This document shows positions 53,507 to 62,612 of a DNA stretch of 64,000 bases, in pieces; within the stretch, counting starts at the first letter, position 1; each line of letters starts with the position of its first letter. This DNA comes from Trinickia dabaoshanensis (lineage in GTDB: Bacteria > Pseudomonadota > Gammaproteobacteria > Burkholderiales > Burkholderiaceae): positions 103,107 to 167,106 of the forward strand of contig NZ_PNYA01000015.1 of NCBI RefSeq assembly GCF_002879885.1, written 5' to 3'. Both the position numbers and the translations under genes were made by a program. Under the pieces are notes generated by a model that was not told the origin of the DNA, did no database searches, and saw nothing but the letters and a program-made list of their open reading frames with translations.

Positions 53507-55136
53507 CGGTCCACCTTCGAACGATCGCTTGCAGCAGACGCAAGACCAGCCAAACGAGGCCGGCAAACGCAATCATCAACGTATTCATCATGGTCGCGAC
53601 ATTGCCGTGCTCGGCGACGATCGACGTCGAAACGGACAACAACTCGGGCACCGCGACCGCGCTTGCCATCATCGTTGCCTTCGTCACGTTCACGAGGTAG
53701 GCCGTGACCGGCGCATGCGCGAGTCGTAGCAGCACACCGAGCGTGGCCGGCCGAACGACGAAGTCCGGCCTATGCAAGCGAACGTGGCGCGCGGCGTCGT
53801 CGAGCGCCCTCATGATGCCGGCGCCCGTATAGCCGCTCAGCGATGCGACGACGATCCAAAACGCACTCGGATGCAGGTGCCAGCGCGCGGCCAAGACCGA
53901 GCCGAGACCGAAAGTCAGCACATAGATTTGCAGTAACGGCGGTGTCGTGCGCGCGAGCAGCGCGAGGGCGCGCAACGTGCTTCGCGCGGCCGCGATCGGC
54001 GCGGCGGCAAGCAACGTCCACGCGATTGCGCAGGCTAGGGCGCCCGTCACGCAACAAACGGTCAGGGCCAACGTCAGGACGATGGCGCGGAGGAACTGGC
54101 GCCGCTCGTAGTCGTCGTAAAGGTACGTGAGATCGATGCCCGTGCGCTCCGCGAAGGCGAGGCCCCACCGTCGCAAGCCCGTCACGTCGGTCGAGGTGAC
54201 GAAAGCCGGATTGCGGCACGCAACCGGCCATCGGCCATCCTCGGCGCGAGTACAGACATAGCGGCCGGCGCGATCGCGCGCGGTCCACAACCGGTGCATC
54301 TCGGCCAAGAACGGCGAAGGCGGCAGATTCCATTTCCGTTCGAGCGCAAGCAAGAAGCCTTGCCGATGCCAATCGGCCACGGTGTCGCCGATGAAGCGAT
54401 CGAGCGCGCTGCCACTGTCTCGCCGCGCGATGGCAATTGCCCACGGCGTGGAGAGTTGGGGCGGCAGCGCGAGCCGGTAGTTGCGCCGGACGGACGAGCG
54501 CAACTCGCCCTCGATCGCGGTGTTGTCGAACAGCCATCCGACGCATCGGCCGTCACGCACCGCCATCTTGGCGTCGCGCCCGCTCGGGTAGACCGCCAAA
54601 TCGAGCAAATAGCGCTTGGCCATCTCCCGGTTGAAGTAACTGCCTTGCGTGGCGCACACCGTGGCGCCGCGCACGTCGGCCCACGTTTCGATCGTCGAGT
54701 CGGCCCGCGTCATGAGCGCCGCACCGGAGGCGTAGTAGTCGGGTTCGATCAATGCGGCGATCTTTCGCCGCTCGGCGGTATCGCCTAGCGTGGCGATCGT
54801 CACATCGGCTCGGCCCTCGTCGAGCACCTGCAGCCGGTTCGTCGCCGTGACGGAGATCGTCGTCAGGCTCACGCCCAAGCGGCGCGCGAGGTCGGCCGCG
54901 AGGTCGTCTTCGAATCCTTGATGGCTCGCATCGTTCCCGAGCATGCCGAAGGGCGGATAGTCGGTCTTCACGCCTACGATCAAAACACCGCTCGCGCGAA
55001 TTTCACCGAGGCGATCCGACCCGTGCGCTAGGGCGGCCGAATACGGCAGCAGGCATGCGGCGACGACGGGAACGGCCATACATGCCCAGCCGAGAATCGA
55101 TCGACGGCACGCCCGTGCGGGAGCGACCGGCATCAT
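53493..55136 (-). CDS. Fused amino-acid-type solute-binding protein and ABC permease
   Basis: A 547-residue fusion. The start MMPVAPARACRRSILG at 55136 overlaps the methyltransferase stop by 4 bases (ATGA). The signal sequence (to about residue 38) is followed by an SBP_bac_3 domain (about 45-275): IRASGVLIVGVKTDYPPFGM, GFEDDLAADLARRLGV, ADVTIATLGDTAERRKI. A permease domain occupies about 340-540 with five helices and GYTGAGIMRALDDAARHVRL as the EAA loop. Fusing the binding protein to the permease tethers it at the membrane, as in some GlnPQ-like systems. The upstream extension of this frame is a shadow of the methyltransferase gene. Confidence 0.85.
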   Translation of the reverse strand: MMPVAPARACRRSILGWACMAVPVVAACLLPYSAALAHGSDRLGEIRASGVLIVGVKTDYPPFGMLGNDASHQGFEDDLAADLARRLGVSLTTISVTATNRLQVLDEGRADVTIATLGDTAERRKIAALIEPDYYASGAALMTRADSTIETWADVRGATVCATQGSYFNREMAKRYLLDLAVYPSGRDAKMAVRDGRCVGWLFDNTAIEGELRSSVRRNYRLALPPQLSTPWAIAIARRDSGSALDRFIGDTVADWHRQGFLLALERKWNLPPSPFLAEMHRLWTARDRAGRYVCTRAEDGRWPVACRNPAFVTSTDVTGLRRWGLAFAERTGIDLTYLYDDYERRQFLRAIVLTLALTVCCVTGALACAIAWTLLAAAPIAAARSTLRALALLARTTPPLLQIYVLTFGLGSVLAARWHLHPSAFWIVVASLSGYTGAGIMRALDDAARHVRLHRPDFVVRPATLGVLLRLAHAPVTAYLVNVTKATMMASAVAVPELLSVSTSIVAEHGNVATMMNTLMIAFAGLVWLVLRLLQAIVRRWTDDAA

Positions 55137-55933
55137 GCCGGCACCGCGAGTGCGCGGATCCCATAGCCGAACGCGGGCGGCAAGATGCGAGCGGCCAGCC
55201 GATCGAGGCCGGACAACGCGCGCGATTGCGCGATCCACCATTCCGGCAGCAGGCTCTCGGCCTCGCAGGCCTGCACGGCGTAACCGGCTTCCGAGAGCTC
55301 GCCGCGCAATTGCCGCGGCGAATAGAGATGATAGAAGAACGTCAACGGCTGGCCGTCGATGTGGCGTGTGAAATAAATGTTGCCCGATTCGCTGAGCGGC
55401 GGCAGGGCCACGTGCATCCGGCGCGCGAGCGACCATTTCAACAGTTCTCGCGGCCGGCGGCGCAGCGCCGATGGGACCGACACGACTAAGCGGCCGTGGG
55501 CGCCGAGCAACCCTCGCATCCGCTTGAGCGCCGCGACGCGTGTGGCCCGATCGCCCAAATGCGAGAGTACGCCGAAGAGCATCAGGATCATGTCGTAGCG
55601 CGGCGAACGGCCGAGGCGGGACCAGTTGCCGTGGATCAGCCGCACACGCTCGCCGAACGGCGTGTGACTCAATGCGTTCTCGAATTGCGCGAGGGACGCG
55701 GCTGAAATGTCGTATGCGGTGATCTCCGCGTTGCTGCGGGCGAGCAAGGCCAGTGCATATCGACCGTTGCCGCAACCGAAATCCAAGATCCGCTCGGCGT
55801 CGGCCGCGCCGTTTCTCAACAAATACTCGAGCGTCGCGGGATTGGGCCGGGGATAGCGCGCACGATAGCCGTCGTTTTGAAAATAGCGATCGTAAGTGTC
55901 TGCCATGTCCTTGGCGATAAGGTTCGGTTTCAC
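55133..55933 (-). CDS. Class I SAM-dependent methyltransferase
   Basis: A 266-residue cytoplasmic enzyme. GTG at 55933 has GGGGAG seven bases upstream, giving MKPNLIAKDMADTYDRYFQN. Motif I is ILDFGCGNGRYALALLA, with acidic motif II ITAYDIS and motif post-II YDMILMLFGVLSHLGD. YDRYFQN near the N-terminus resembles methyltransferases acting on small molecules. Overlaps the binding-protein/permease gene by ATGA and follows the TAXI gene by 41 bases, so it is in a four-gene operon with transport genes. The substrate is unknown. Confidence 0.85.
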   Translation of the reverse strand: MKPNLIAKDMADTYDRYFQNDGYRARYPRPNPATLEYLLRNGAADAERILDFGCGNGRYALALLARSNAEITAYDISAASLAQFENALSHTPFGERVRLIHGNWSRLGRSPRYDMILMLFGVLSHLGDRATRVAALKRMRGLLGAHGRLVVSVPSALRRRPRELLKWSLARRMHVALPPLSESGNIYFTRHIDGQPLTFFYHLYSPRQLRGELSEAGYAVQACEAESLLPEWWIAQSRALSGLDRLAARILPPAFGYGIRALAVPA

Positions 55934-55974
55934 GTCGGCGCTCCCCGGTTGAACGAATCGATTGAGTTGTGCGG

Positions 55975-57228
55975 TTATTGCCCGATGGTTCGGCGCAGCT
56001 CGGCGAGTACGCGCGCGGCGCCTCGCGCCTCGGGCGCCAGATGGCTCGCCAGCTTGCGAGCCAGAGTGAGCGCGGCGCGTGGAGGCGGGGCGCCTCGGCG
56101 GCGGCGTCGCCTGATCCACCAAAGCGCCGCATGAGCGAGCGCCGTCTGCAAGAGCACGCGTACGCGCTCCATCTCGTAGACGACATTGAGCGCGCTCATC
56201 GCCACCCATAGGGCCAGTAAGGGCGTCAAATACGTGTCCAAAACGCTCGCGACGGCGATGGGCAAATGCGTATAGATCCACGGTGTGCCGCTGCGATAGA
56301 AATCGTCGACGAGACGATCGCGCTGCGTCCCGTCGCCCGAATAGCGAGGGAACGCGCCCGCATCGTTGACGTACGTACGCTGGCGATGGACATCGCGCAT
56401 CGCTTCGAGGACCGCATAGGCGGTGGCGGGCGCGAGATCGCGCCGGGCGACGACGGAAATGGTGGCGGCAAGCAGTCTCGTGTCGCGCGGCGGGATGTCG
56501 CGCGGCAGATCGTAGATGCCTTCTGGCAAGGTGACTTGATTCAGATAGGGCAACTGCGCGGCCAACGCGTCTCGTTGCCCCACCTCGATCATGGCGAGGT
56601 CCGGGTCTTTCGCCAAGTCGGCCACGAGGCCGCTGTCGGCGGCGAGGATGAATAAACCGGCGTCGAACGCGCCTTGCTTCAAACTGGCGATGGCGTCTCG
56701 CAGCGGAAGAAACGCCATGCGGGTGTTGGCCTCGTCGATCGCATCGAGCGCGAACACGCGTAGGACCGTGTCGCTCGTCAAGCTGTTGCGAGGCGGCAGT
56801 ACGAGCGATAGACCGCGCAGATCGGAGAATGCGCGGATCGGATGCGAGCGCTCGGCGCGACGATTGGCAAAAATGAAGATCGGCTGGAGTTGAACGTCGC
56901 CGAGCGAAATCAGTTTCGCCGTGCCGGCCGCATCGCGGCTGCCCGCTGTAAAGCCGAGATCGAGGTGTGCGCGATCGTCGGCGACGCGCGCCTCGATCTC
57001 GCTCGTGTTTTGAAACGGCACGATCTCGACGCGGTACCCCTTGCGCTCGATCAGCGCCTTGTACTGCTCAGCCGTTTCGTAAAAGCTGCCGCCGACAGGG
57101 CCCGCGGCAATCCGAATGCGCGGGGACGGCTGCGCATGGATGCCCGCATAAAGAAGCACGCCGAATGCGCATGCGGCTAGCCATGCGTGCGTATGTTTCA
57201 CTTTGAACCAATTCGGTCGCCTATCCAT
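55975..57228 (-). CDS. TAXI-family solute-binding protein with C-terminal membrane segment
   Basis: A 417-residue protein of the TRAP-associated extracytoplasmic immunogenic family. A membrane anchor or signal (AWLAACAFGVLLYAGIHAQ) is followed by IRIAAGPVGGSFYETAEQYK and VEIVPFQNTSEIEARV, the TAXI hallmark; QDALLVPF-like sites are absent. A hydrophobic helix near residue 345 (YLTPLLALWVAMSALNVVY) and a very basic RRRRRR stretch follow. No TRAP membrane subunits (DctQ/DctM) are nearby; instead ABC permeases follow. The start MDRRPNWFKV at 57228 has no strong ribosome site, so it is tentative. Confidence 0.8.
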   Translation of the reverse strand: MDRRPNWFKVKHTHAWLAACAFGVLLYAGIHAQPSPRIRIAAGPVGGSFYETAEQYKALIERKGYRVEIVPFQNTSEIEARVADDRAHLDLGFTAGSRDAAGTAKLISLGDVQLQPIFIFANRRAERSHPIRAFSDLRGLSLVLPPRNSLTSDTVLRVFALDAIDEANTRMAFLPLRDAIASLKQGAFDAGLFILAADSGLVADLAKDPDLAMIEVGQRDALAAQLPYLNQVTLPEGIYDLPRDIPPRDTRLLAATISVVARRDLAPATAYAVLEAMRDVHRQRTYVNDAGAFPRYSGDGTQRDRLVDDFYRSGTPWIYTHLPIAVASVLDTYLTPLLALWVAMSALNVVYEMERVRVLLQTALAHAALWWIRRRRRRGAPPPRAALTLARKLASHLAPEARGAARVLAELRRTIGQ

Positions 57229-57634
57229 GGTTTGAACGAGCCATGCTTTCGCCGGGACGGCTCGTTGATCTCCCAACAGTCGGGTTGGCTGGGTGGCGAT
57301 GCTGCCGCTGGGTGCGTGAATGGGCGCCTCGCCGGGAATGGGGGCGATTCTGCGAGCCGAGAGGCCGCGTGACCATGCGGCATCCGTCGGGGGCCGCGGA
57401 GCACGGGAGCGTCGATCCTTGGTTATCCACCCGGGAATCGCCTAAGAATCGGCATTTAAGTAACGAAACGAAAGCAAATTGTAATGATTAATTCGGAAAT
57501 ATCTTCATATACAGATGGGTCTATGCCTATGGTTTGAATCCGAGTGAATGGGGCTATCGATTTCCTCGTGGCACTCAATTAGAATTCATCCCTCACGAAA
57601 TCCCGCGGTCTGCGTATAAATAAGGAGTGCCGAC
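57229..57634. promoter_or_regulatory. Divergent region between the transport operon and the VgrG operon
   Basis: About 400 bases without a supported gene. The left half is GC-rich; the right half (57440-57620) is AT-rich and is probably the VgrG promoter region, ending in AAGGAG seven bases before the ATG. No specific regulator site is recognised. Confidence 0.4.
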
Positions 57635-60313
57635 ATGACGTTCGGCCCGCTTTTCGACGCGCTGTTTTACGGCAATGCGCAACACAATCGGTTAATCAAG
57701 CTCGATACGCCGTTGGGCGAGGATTGGCTCGTCCCGCTGCAGGCGAGGGGCACCTCCAAGCTTGGGCGCAATTACGAGTTCGTCGTGGATGCCGCCTCTG
57801 CACGGGGCGACCGAATCGACTTGAAGACGCTCATCGGTCAGCCGGTCACGCTTTGGCTGCAGCAGACGGATGGCTCGTATTTGCCGCATCACGGCTATGT
57901 TCAGGCGTTCAGCCGTTTGGGCGGCGACGGCGCGCTCACTTACTACCAATTGAGTTTTTCCTCGTGGATGTGTTTTTTGCCGCTGCGCCGCGATATGCGC
58001 GATTGGCAAGAGCAGCCGGGCGAGCAGATAGTGGCCGACGTATTCGATCAGCATCCGCAGGCGCAGGGCGCTTATCGCTTCGATTTGCGCCAAGCGATGC
58101 CGCGCTATTCGAATCGCGTGCAATGGGAGGACGACTGGAACTTCGTTCATCGCAGCTTGGAAGAGGCGGGCGTGTTCGGACGTTTCGAGCAGGCGAAAGA
58201 CGGGAAGTCGCATACGCTCGTGCTGATGGACGATTTGTATTTCGTCCCCGAGCTCGAGCAAAAGACCGTGCGCTTCTTGCGCACCGGCTTGCGTGAGGAA
58301 GTGGACGGCTTCACGCAGTGGAAGGAGCGGCAGCAGATTCAAAGCGCGAAACTGACGACGCGCACGTTCGACTATAAGCGGCCCGATCTGCCCAAGCAGG
58401 TGGATGGGGCAGTGAGCACGCGCGAGGACGTACCGGCGCAAGGCGAGGTGTACGACTATACGGGTGCTTATACGTGGGGCGTTCGCGACCGCGGCGAACA
58501 TCAATCGACAGTGCGCGTGGAGTCGTGGGAATCGCAGATGAAGCGTTTTCAAGGCATCGGCAGTTGCCGCGCCTTGATGCCGGGGTATTGGTTCACGCTC
58601 GAAGGGCATCCCGTGCATGACAAGGGGCCCGAGCAAGACCGCCAGTTTGCGATCCTCTCGACGGCTTGGACGATTCGGAACAACTTGCCCGGGATGGACG
58701 ACATCGCCGACTTCCCGGAAAGCCTGCGCGCGGAAGTCGAGCAAGTGGCCGGCAGCGATGCGGGCGGCGTGAAGGTTCGACATGCCGACGGCAGCGAAGG
58801 GTTCTTCCAGGTCGAGATCGAAGCGCAACGGCGCCGCACGCCGTTTCGCAGCCCGCTCGAGCATCACAAGCCGGTCATGCAATTGCAAAACGCGATCGTC
58901 GCCGGGCCGGATAGCGAAGAGATTTATACCGATTCGCTCAACCGCGTGAAGGTGTGGTTTCCGTGGAATCGACTCAATCCAGGCGACGAGCGCGCGTCCG
59001 TTTGGGTGCGCGCGGCTTTCCCCGACGCGGGCTCGAAGCGCGGTGGGCACTTTCCGCTGCGCAAGGGTGACGAGGTGGTCGTCGGCTTCATGGGCGGCGA
59101 TTGCGATCGGCCGGTGATCTTGGGCCGCATGCATGGCGGGGCGACGCCGCCCGTGTGGCATACGAATGGATTGTTATCGGGGATTCGCTCGAAGGAATAT
59201 GGCGGACGCGGGTTCAATCAACTCGTGATGGACGACTCGACCGGGCAAAACCGCGTCCATTTGTATTCGACGAGCGGCGATTCGCATCTGCACCTGGGCT
59301 ACCTCGTCGATCACACCGGCAATACGCGCGGAGCGTATCTCGGTAGCGGTTTCGATTTGAAGTCGAATGCTTATGGCGCTATTCGCGCCGAGCAAGGGTT
59401 GTATGTGTCGAGCCACCCGGCGTCCGCCAAGCAGCCGATGGACGTGCGGCCGGCCAGCGCGCAACTCGTCAATTCGGAAAGCATCGTCGAGTCGCTTTCC
59501 GACATTAGCGTCAAGCACCAAGCGGAAAGCTTGAAAGAAGGCTATGACGCGTTGAAGGCGTTTACCGATGCGACGCAAAAGAGCGTGGCGGGAACGGCGT
59601 CGGATAACGGCCGGACGGCGGGTGGCGGCACGGGTAGCGCCAATGGGTTTGCCGAACCGATCATGCTGATGGCGAGCCCCTCGGGCATCGCGTTTTCGAC
59701 GCAGCAGTCGACCACCGTTTCGGCGGATCGGCACGTCAATGTCGTCACCGGCGGCAGCACGCATATCGCGAGCGGGAAGTCGGTGATCGCGTCGGTCGGG
59801 GAGAAGCTGAGCTTGTTCGTGCAGAACGCGGGGATGAAGCTGTTTGCGGCGAAAGGCAAGATCGAAGTGCAAGCGCATTCGGATGCGATCGAGTTGACCG
59901 CGCAAAAGGCAGTGAAGGTGGTGTCGGCGACGCAGACGGTGGAAGTGGCAGGCAAGCAGGAGATCTTGCTGACCTCGGGCGGCGCGTATATCCGCATCAA
60001 AGACGGCAACATCGAGATTCATGCGCCGGGGACGGTGGATGTGAAGGGGGCGCAGCGCAGCTTTAGTGGGCCGGCCAGCATGGGCTATCCGATGCCTATC
60101 ATGCCCATCAACCACTTGTATGATCGCCCGGTTTGGGTAGTTAACGATCAGGGGGATGCGATTCCAAATCGCCCGATTCGTGTGCATCTCAAGAATGGAC
60201 AGGTTGTGACTGGGAAAACGGATGCGGACGGTGTGGCGAAGCTCGCAATCAGCGATCAGGCCGACATTCTTCGCGTTGAGATTCTTAAAAAGTTGAGTGG
60301 AAAAAACGTATGA
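57635..60313 (+). CDS. vgrG: VgrG type VI secretion spike protein with C-terminal adaptor-like extension
   Basis: Trimeric spike tip that carries effectors; 892 residues. The gp27-like N-domain begins GPLFDALFYGNAQHNRLIKL and runs to about residue 360, the gp5-like OB fold follows with DSLNRVKVWFPWNRLNPGDE and GFMGGDCDRPVILGRMH, and then FNQLVMDDSTGQNRVHLYS. A DUF2345 beta-helix occupies about 640-800. The last 60 residues (RPVWVVNDQGDAIPNRPIRV, TGKTDADGVAKL) form a transthyretin-like domain, which in other VgrGs docks cargo. AAGGAG lies seven bases upstream. The stop overlaps the effector start (ATGA). No structural type VI genes are in the window. Confidence 0.93.
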   Translation: MTFGPLFDALFYGNAQHNRLIKLDTPLGEDWLVPLQARGTSKLGRNYEFVVDAASARGDRIDLKTLIGQPVTLWLQQTDGSYLPHHGYVQAFSRLGGDGALTYYQLSFSSWMCFLPLRRDMRDWQEQPGEQIVADVFDQHPQAQGAYRFDLRQAMPRYSNRVQWEDDWNFVHRSLEEAGVFGRFEQAKDGKSHTLVLMDDLYFVPELEQKTVRFLRTGLREEVDGFTQWKERQQIQSAKLTTRTFDYKRPDLPKQVDGAVSTREDVPAQGEVYDYTGAYTWGVRDRGEHQSTVRVESWESQMKRFQGIGSCRALMPGYWFTLEGHPVHDKGPEQDRQFAILSTAWTIRNNLPGMDDIADFPESLRAEVEQVAGSDAGGVKVRHADGSEGFFQVEIEAQRRRTPFRSPLEHHKPVMQLQNAIVAGPDSEEIYTDSLNRVKVWFPWNRLNPGDERASVWVRAAFPDAGSKRGGHFPLRKGDEVVVGFMGGDCDRPVILGRMHGGATPPVWHTNGLLSGIRSKEYGGRGFNQLVMDDSTGQNRVHLYSTSGDSHLHLGYLVDHTGNTRGAYLGSGFDLKSNAYGAIRAEQGLYVSSHPASAKQPMDVRPASAQLVNSESIVESLSDISVKHQAESLKEGYDALKAFTDATQKSVAGTASDNGRTAGGGTGSANGFAEPIMLMASPSGIAFSTQQSTTVSADRHVNVVTGGSTHIASGKSVIASVGEKLSLFVQNAGMKLFAAKGKIEVQAHSDAIELTAQKAVKVVSATQTVEVAGKQEILLTSGGAYIRIKDGNIEIHAPGTVDVKGAQRSFSGPASMGYPMPIMPINHLYDRPVWVVNDQGDAIPNRPIRVHLKNGQVVTGKTDADGVAKLAISDQADILRVEILKKLSGKNV

Positions 60314-61644
60314 TTCCCCGCTCTGATTCACCGGCGAGTGACCCGCTTCGGGGTTACGAGGACACTTTTCCGGGTTTTTCGCGGTTGCGTCTCAGCCCTG
60401 ACGCATTTGATGCCGAAAAGTCACTCGAGCAAAGTGATGTTTGCGAGATTGGTTATGTCTGCGAAGTACAAATCGACGGGGGGCTGATTCAACGACTGCG
60501 TGAAATCGCGGAGTTGAGAGAGGTGCAACACCACGATGATGTACCTTTGACTCCTAGGACTGGCCCGGACGATCCTGCACCTGCACCTGCACCTGCACCT
60601 GCACCTGCACCTGCACCTGCACCTGCACCTGCAGGTTCACCGCAAGCTAAGCCAAAAAATAAGAACAACGAATCTGACCACCAGCAATTGATCGCTCGGC
60701 TCAATAAGCCACCTCACGTTATCCAGTTTAAGGGCGTTGAGCTTGATCGAAATGAGCGTTTGAAGATCGTGGCGGCCGTTGCTCTTTGCGAGAGCGGCCA
60801 CGATCCGTTTACGGCTGAGAATCTTGATAGCGAATTTCATTCGAAACGCAGTGCGAACTTGTCATACGGGCACATCGTTCACATCGGCCTTTCATACGGC
60901 ATCATTCAGTTCACGCAGGACAGTGGTGCGTTGGGCAAACTGCTGACAAAGATGCACGAGAAGGACCCGGAAAAATTCCAAACGACTTTTGGCGATAACT
61001 ATCTCGAACTATTAAAACTCACGACGAGTGGAATCGATGTGCCCAACGTCGATTACGTATCTGGGCAGGCGCATTGGAATGAGATCAGGAAGAAGAAGGA
61101 AGGCAAGGACCTGGCCGCGCTAGCTGACAAGAACAAGCTTCCGAAGGAGAGCGAGATTCGAGGCAAACGCGTCCAACCGATTGCGATTACCGTCGGAGGA
61201 GCTAAACAGGATCTCTGGGAGGGTACGTGGAAGCAAAGATTCATCGACGCGGGAAAGATTGATGTGTTTCAGGAGGCTGAGCTAGAATTTGCAGTCGAGG
61301 GTTACCTAAATCCCGCGTTAGCGTATTGCAAAACGAACAACATCCGCTCCGGGATTGGTATCGCGTTTGTCGCTGCATGTCAAATTCGCGGCGCTCCGCG
61401 CAAGCTTATCGTAAACGCGGCCAAGGAAAAAAAATTAACGACGCCTTTTACTAGTGGTGAAGATGAACGAGCTGCAGTCGAATATTTGTCGAAGCTCAGT
61501 TTGAAGTCCAATAACAAGGTGGACGGCACGGCGGTTCAAAAAGATGAGATTATTAGAGCAGGAAAGCTGCTAAAAGATGAGACCGGTTTTCTGGTCGAGG
61601 ATTTGTATTGGACGGATACGTATACCACAGAGTATGACAAATAG
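60310..61644 (+). CDS. Probable VgrG-linked type VI cargo effector, lysozyme/muramidase-like
   Basis: A 444-residue protein coupled to vgrG by a 4-base overlap. An N-terminal docking region (about 1-85) is followed by an Ala-Pro linker encoded by ten CCTGCA units and then a helical catalytic-looking domain. VAAVALCESGHDPF places a likely catalytic Glu161, with GLSYGIIQFTQDSG at 193-206 resembling the active-site strand region of lysozyme-superfamily enzymes. There is no signal peptide, as expected for type VI cargo. The next gene encodes an LprI/DUF1311-like lysozyme inhibitor, supporting a peptidoglycan-cleaving activity. The exact enzyme family is not certain. Confidence 0.72.
   Translation: MIPRSDSPASDPLRGYEDTFPGFSRLRLSPDAFDAEKSLEQSDVCEIGYVCEVQIDGGLIQRLREIAELREVQHHDDVPLTPRTGPDDPAPAPAPAPAPAPAPAPAPAGSPQAKPKNKNNESDHQQLIARLNKPPHVIQFKGVELDRNERLKIVAAVALCESGHDPFTAENLDSEFHSKRSANLSYGHIVHIGLSYGIIQFTQDSGALGKLLTKMHEKDPEKFQTTFGDNYLELLKLTTSGIDVPNVDYVSGQAHWNEIRKKKEGKDLAALADKNKLPKESEIRGKRVQPIAITVGGAKQDLWEGTWKQRFIDAGKIDVFQEAELEFAVEGYLNPALAYCKTNNIRSGIGIAFVAACQIRGAPRKLIVNAAKEKKLTTPFTSGEDERAAVEYLSKLSLKSNNKVDGTAVQKDEIIRAGKLLKDETGFLVEDLYWTDTYTTEYDK
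60574..60633 (+). repeat. Microsatellite (CCTGCA)10 encoding (Pro-Ala)10
   Basis: Ten uninterrupted 6-base units inside the effector gene. Slippage would change linker length by two residues per unit without shifting the frame. Confidence 0.97.
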
Positions 61645-61653
61645 GATATGAAG

Positions 61654-62067
61654 ATGCGATTTCTTAAAGTGATGATTTCGTTAAGCGTGATGTCGTTTTC
61701 GACGGCTGTCCTCGCTGTTGATTGCGATTCGCCTCCCGGTGGAGTTGGCCTCGATAGTGCACAAGCGAACCTTCAATGTGTGGAGAGAGTCCAAAAAGAG
61801 AATGATAAGAAGCTCAATGCGTCATATAAAAAGCTGCTTGGTATTTTGCGGGATAATTCGGATGAGGAGAATTTTTCGCATAGCCAACTCGTTTCGACCG
61901 AGCGTGCTTGGATAGCATTTAGGGATGCGGAGTGTGAACTGAAAGCTAGTCTTGCTGGTGGTGCACATCAGTGGCGTGTTGTAAATCAAGCTCAGTGCAT
62001 TTCGGATATGACGGCAGAAAGAACTTCTCAGTTGAACAAATACTACGAGGACGCAAGTGATAATTGA
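61654..62067 (+). CDS. LprI/DUF1311-like periplasmic protein, candidate immunity to the upstream effector
   Basis: A 137-residue protein with a signal peptide (MRFLKVMISLSVMSFSTAVLA). The ATG at 61654 is preferred because AGGA is seven bases upstream; an ATG at 61648 is too close to it. The mature part has four cysteines and the DUF1311 core: LQCVERVQKENDKKLNASYK, then ERAWIAFRDAECELKASLAG. LprI-family members inhibit lysozyme. Its position 9 bases after the effector and its periplasmic location fit an immunity protein against a wall-cleaving toxin. The role is inferred. Confidence 0.78.
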   Translation: MRFLKVMISLSVMSFSTAVLAVDCDSPPGGVGLDSAQANLQCVERVQKENDKKLNASYKKLLGILRDNSDEENFSHSQLVSTERAWIAFRDAECELKASLAGGAHQWRVVNQAQCISDMTAERTSQLNKYYEDASDN

Positions 62068-62136
62068 TTCGCCCCGTGGCTGGTTTGTGGAATTGAAGTA
62101 TTACGTGTTTTCGGATGTCCACGGAAATCGCTCTGA

Positions 62137-62604
62137 ATGCAGGGTAATTTGACAAAGTTTCGGGTAATTTCTCTCACTTTGGCGATTTGGTGTGCCAATT
62201 GTTCCGCTCAGGCGGATGCTGGAAGCGTTGACACAGTGAAAACTGTTGCGGGCCTCATGGGCATTTCGAAGGTCGATCGTATGAGGATCGACTCTGTGAC
62301 CTTTACCGTCCAGCTAGCGGGGTATGATTTCGATAAGCTTTACGGCCTGCGTTACCTTTACTATACGGAATCCGGATCACGCGACAGACCGAGCGGCCGG
62401 GTGCTGATGGAGGATTTTATCGGAGGTGCGTCTGATACTCCTTCCATTGCACTTTATGATTTTCGGAAGGGCCGGCCCGAAGTGGTTCAAATCACCGATA
62501 AGTTGGATGTCGAGAATGTGCGATGGCGGCCGGACGCGGTTTTGTTGGAAGTCGACGATCAGTGGTATGAGTTTAAGAGGGGAAAACTTTCCCGATTGAA
62601 TTAA
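62137..62604 (+). CDS. Hypothetical secreted protein in the VgrG operon
   Basis: A 155-residue protein with an N-terminal signal-like segment (KFRVISLTLAIWCANCSAQA). The mature part (VDRMRIDSVTFTVQLAGYDF, LYYTESGSRDRPSGR, DDQWYEFKRGKLSRLN) is beta-rich and not recognised. Its place after the immunity candidate, on the same strand with lower GC than the rest of the window, suggests part of the transferred type VI cassette, possibly another periplasmic immunity protein. Function unknown. Confidence 0.6.
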   Translation: MQGNLTKFRVISLTLAIWCANCSAQADAGSVDTVKTVAGLMGISKVDRMRIDSVTFTVQLAGYDFDKLYGLRYLYYTESGSRDRPSGRVLMEDFIGGASDTPSIALYDFRKGRPEVVQITDKLDVENVRWRPDAVLLEVDDQWYEFKRGKLSRLN

Positions 62605-62612
62605 AGGCCAAG

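Noticed and set aside
55137..56186. N-terminal 350 codons of a long minus-strand frame fused to the binding-protein/permease
   Set aside because: Arg/Pro-rich shadow of the methyltransferase and TAXI genes; the real start is at 55136 with an ATGA overlap.
60574..60633. Short repeat array considered as CRISPR-like
   Set aside because: Uninterrupted 6-base microsatellite within a coding frame, with no spacers.
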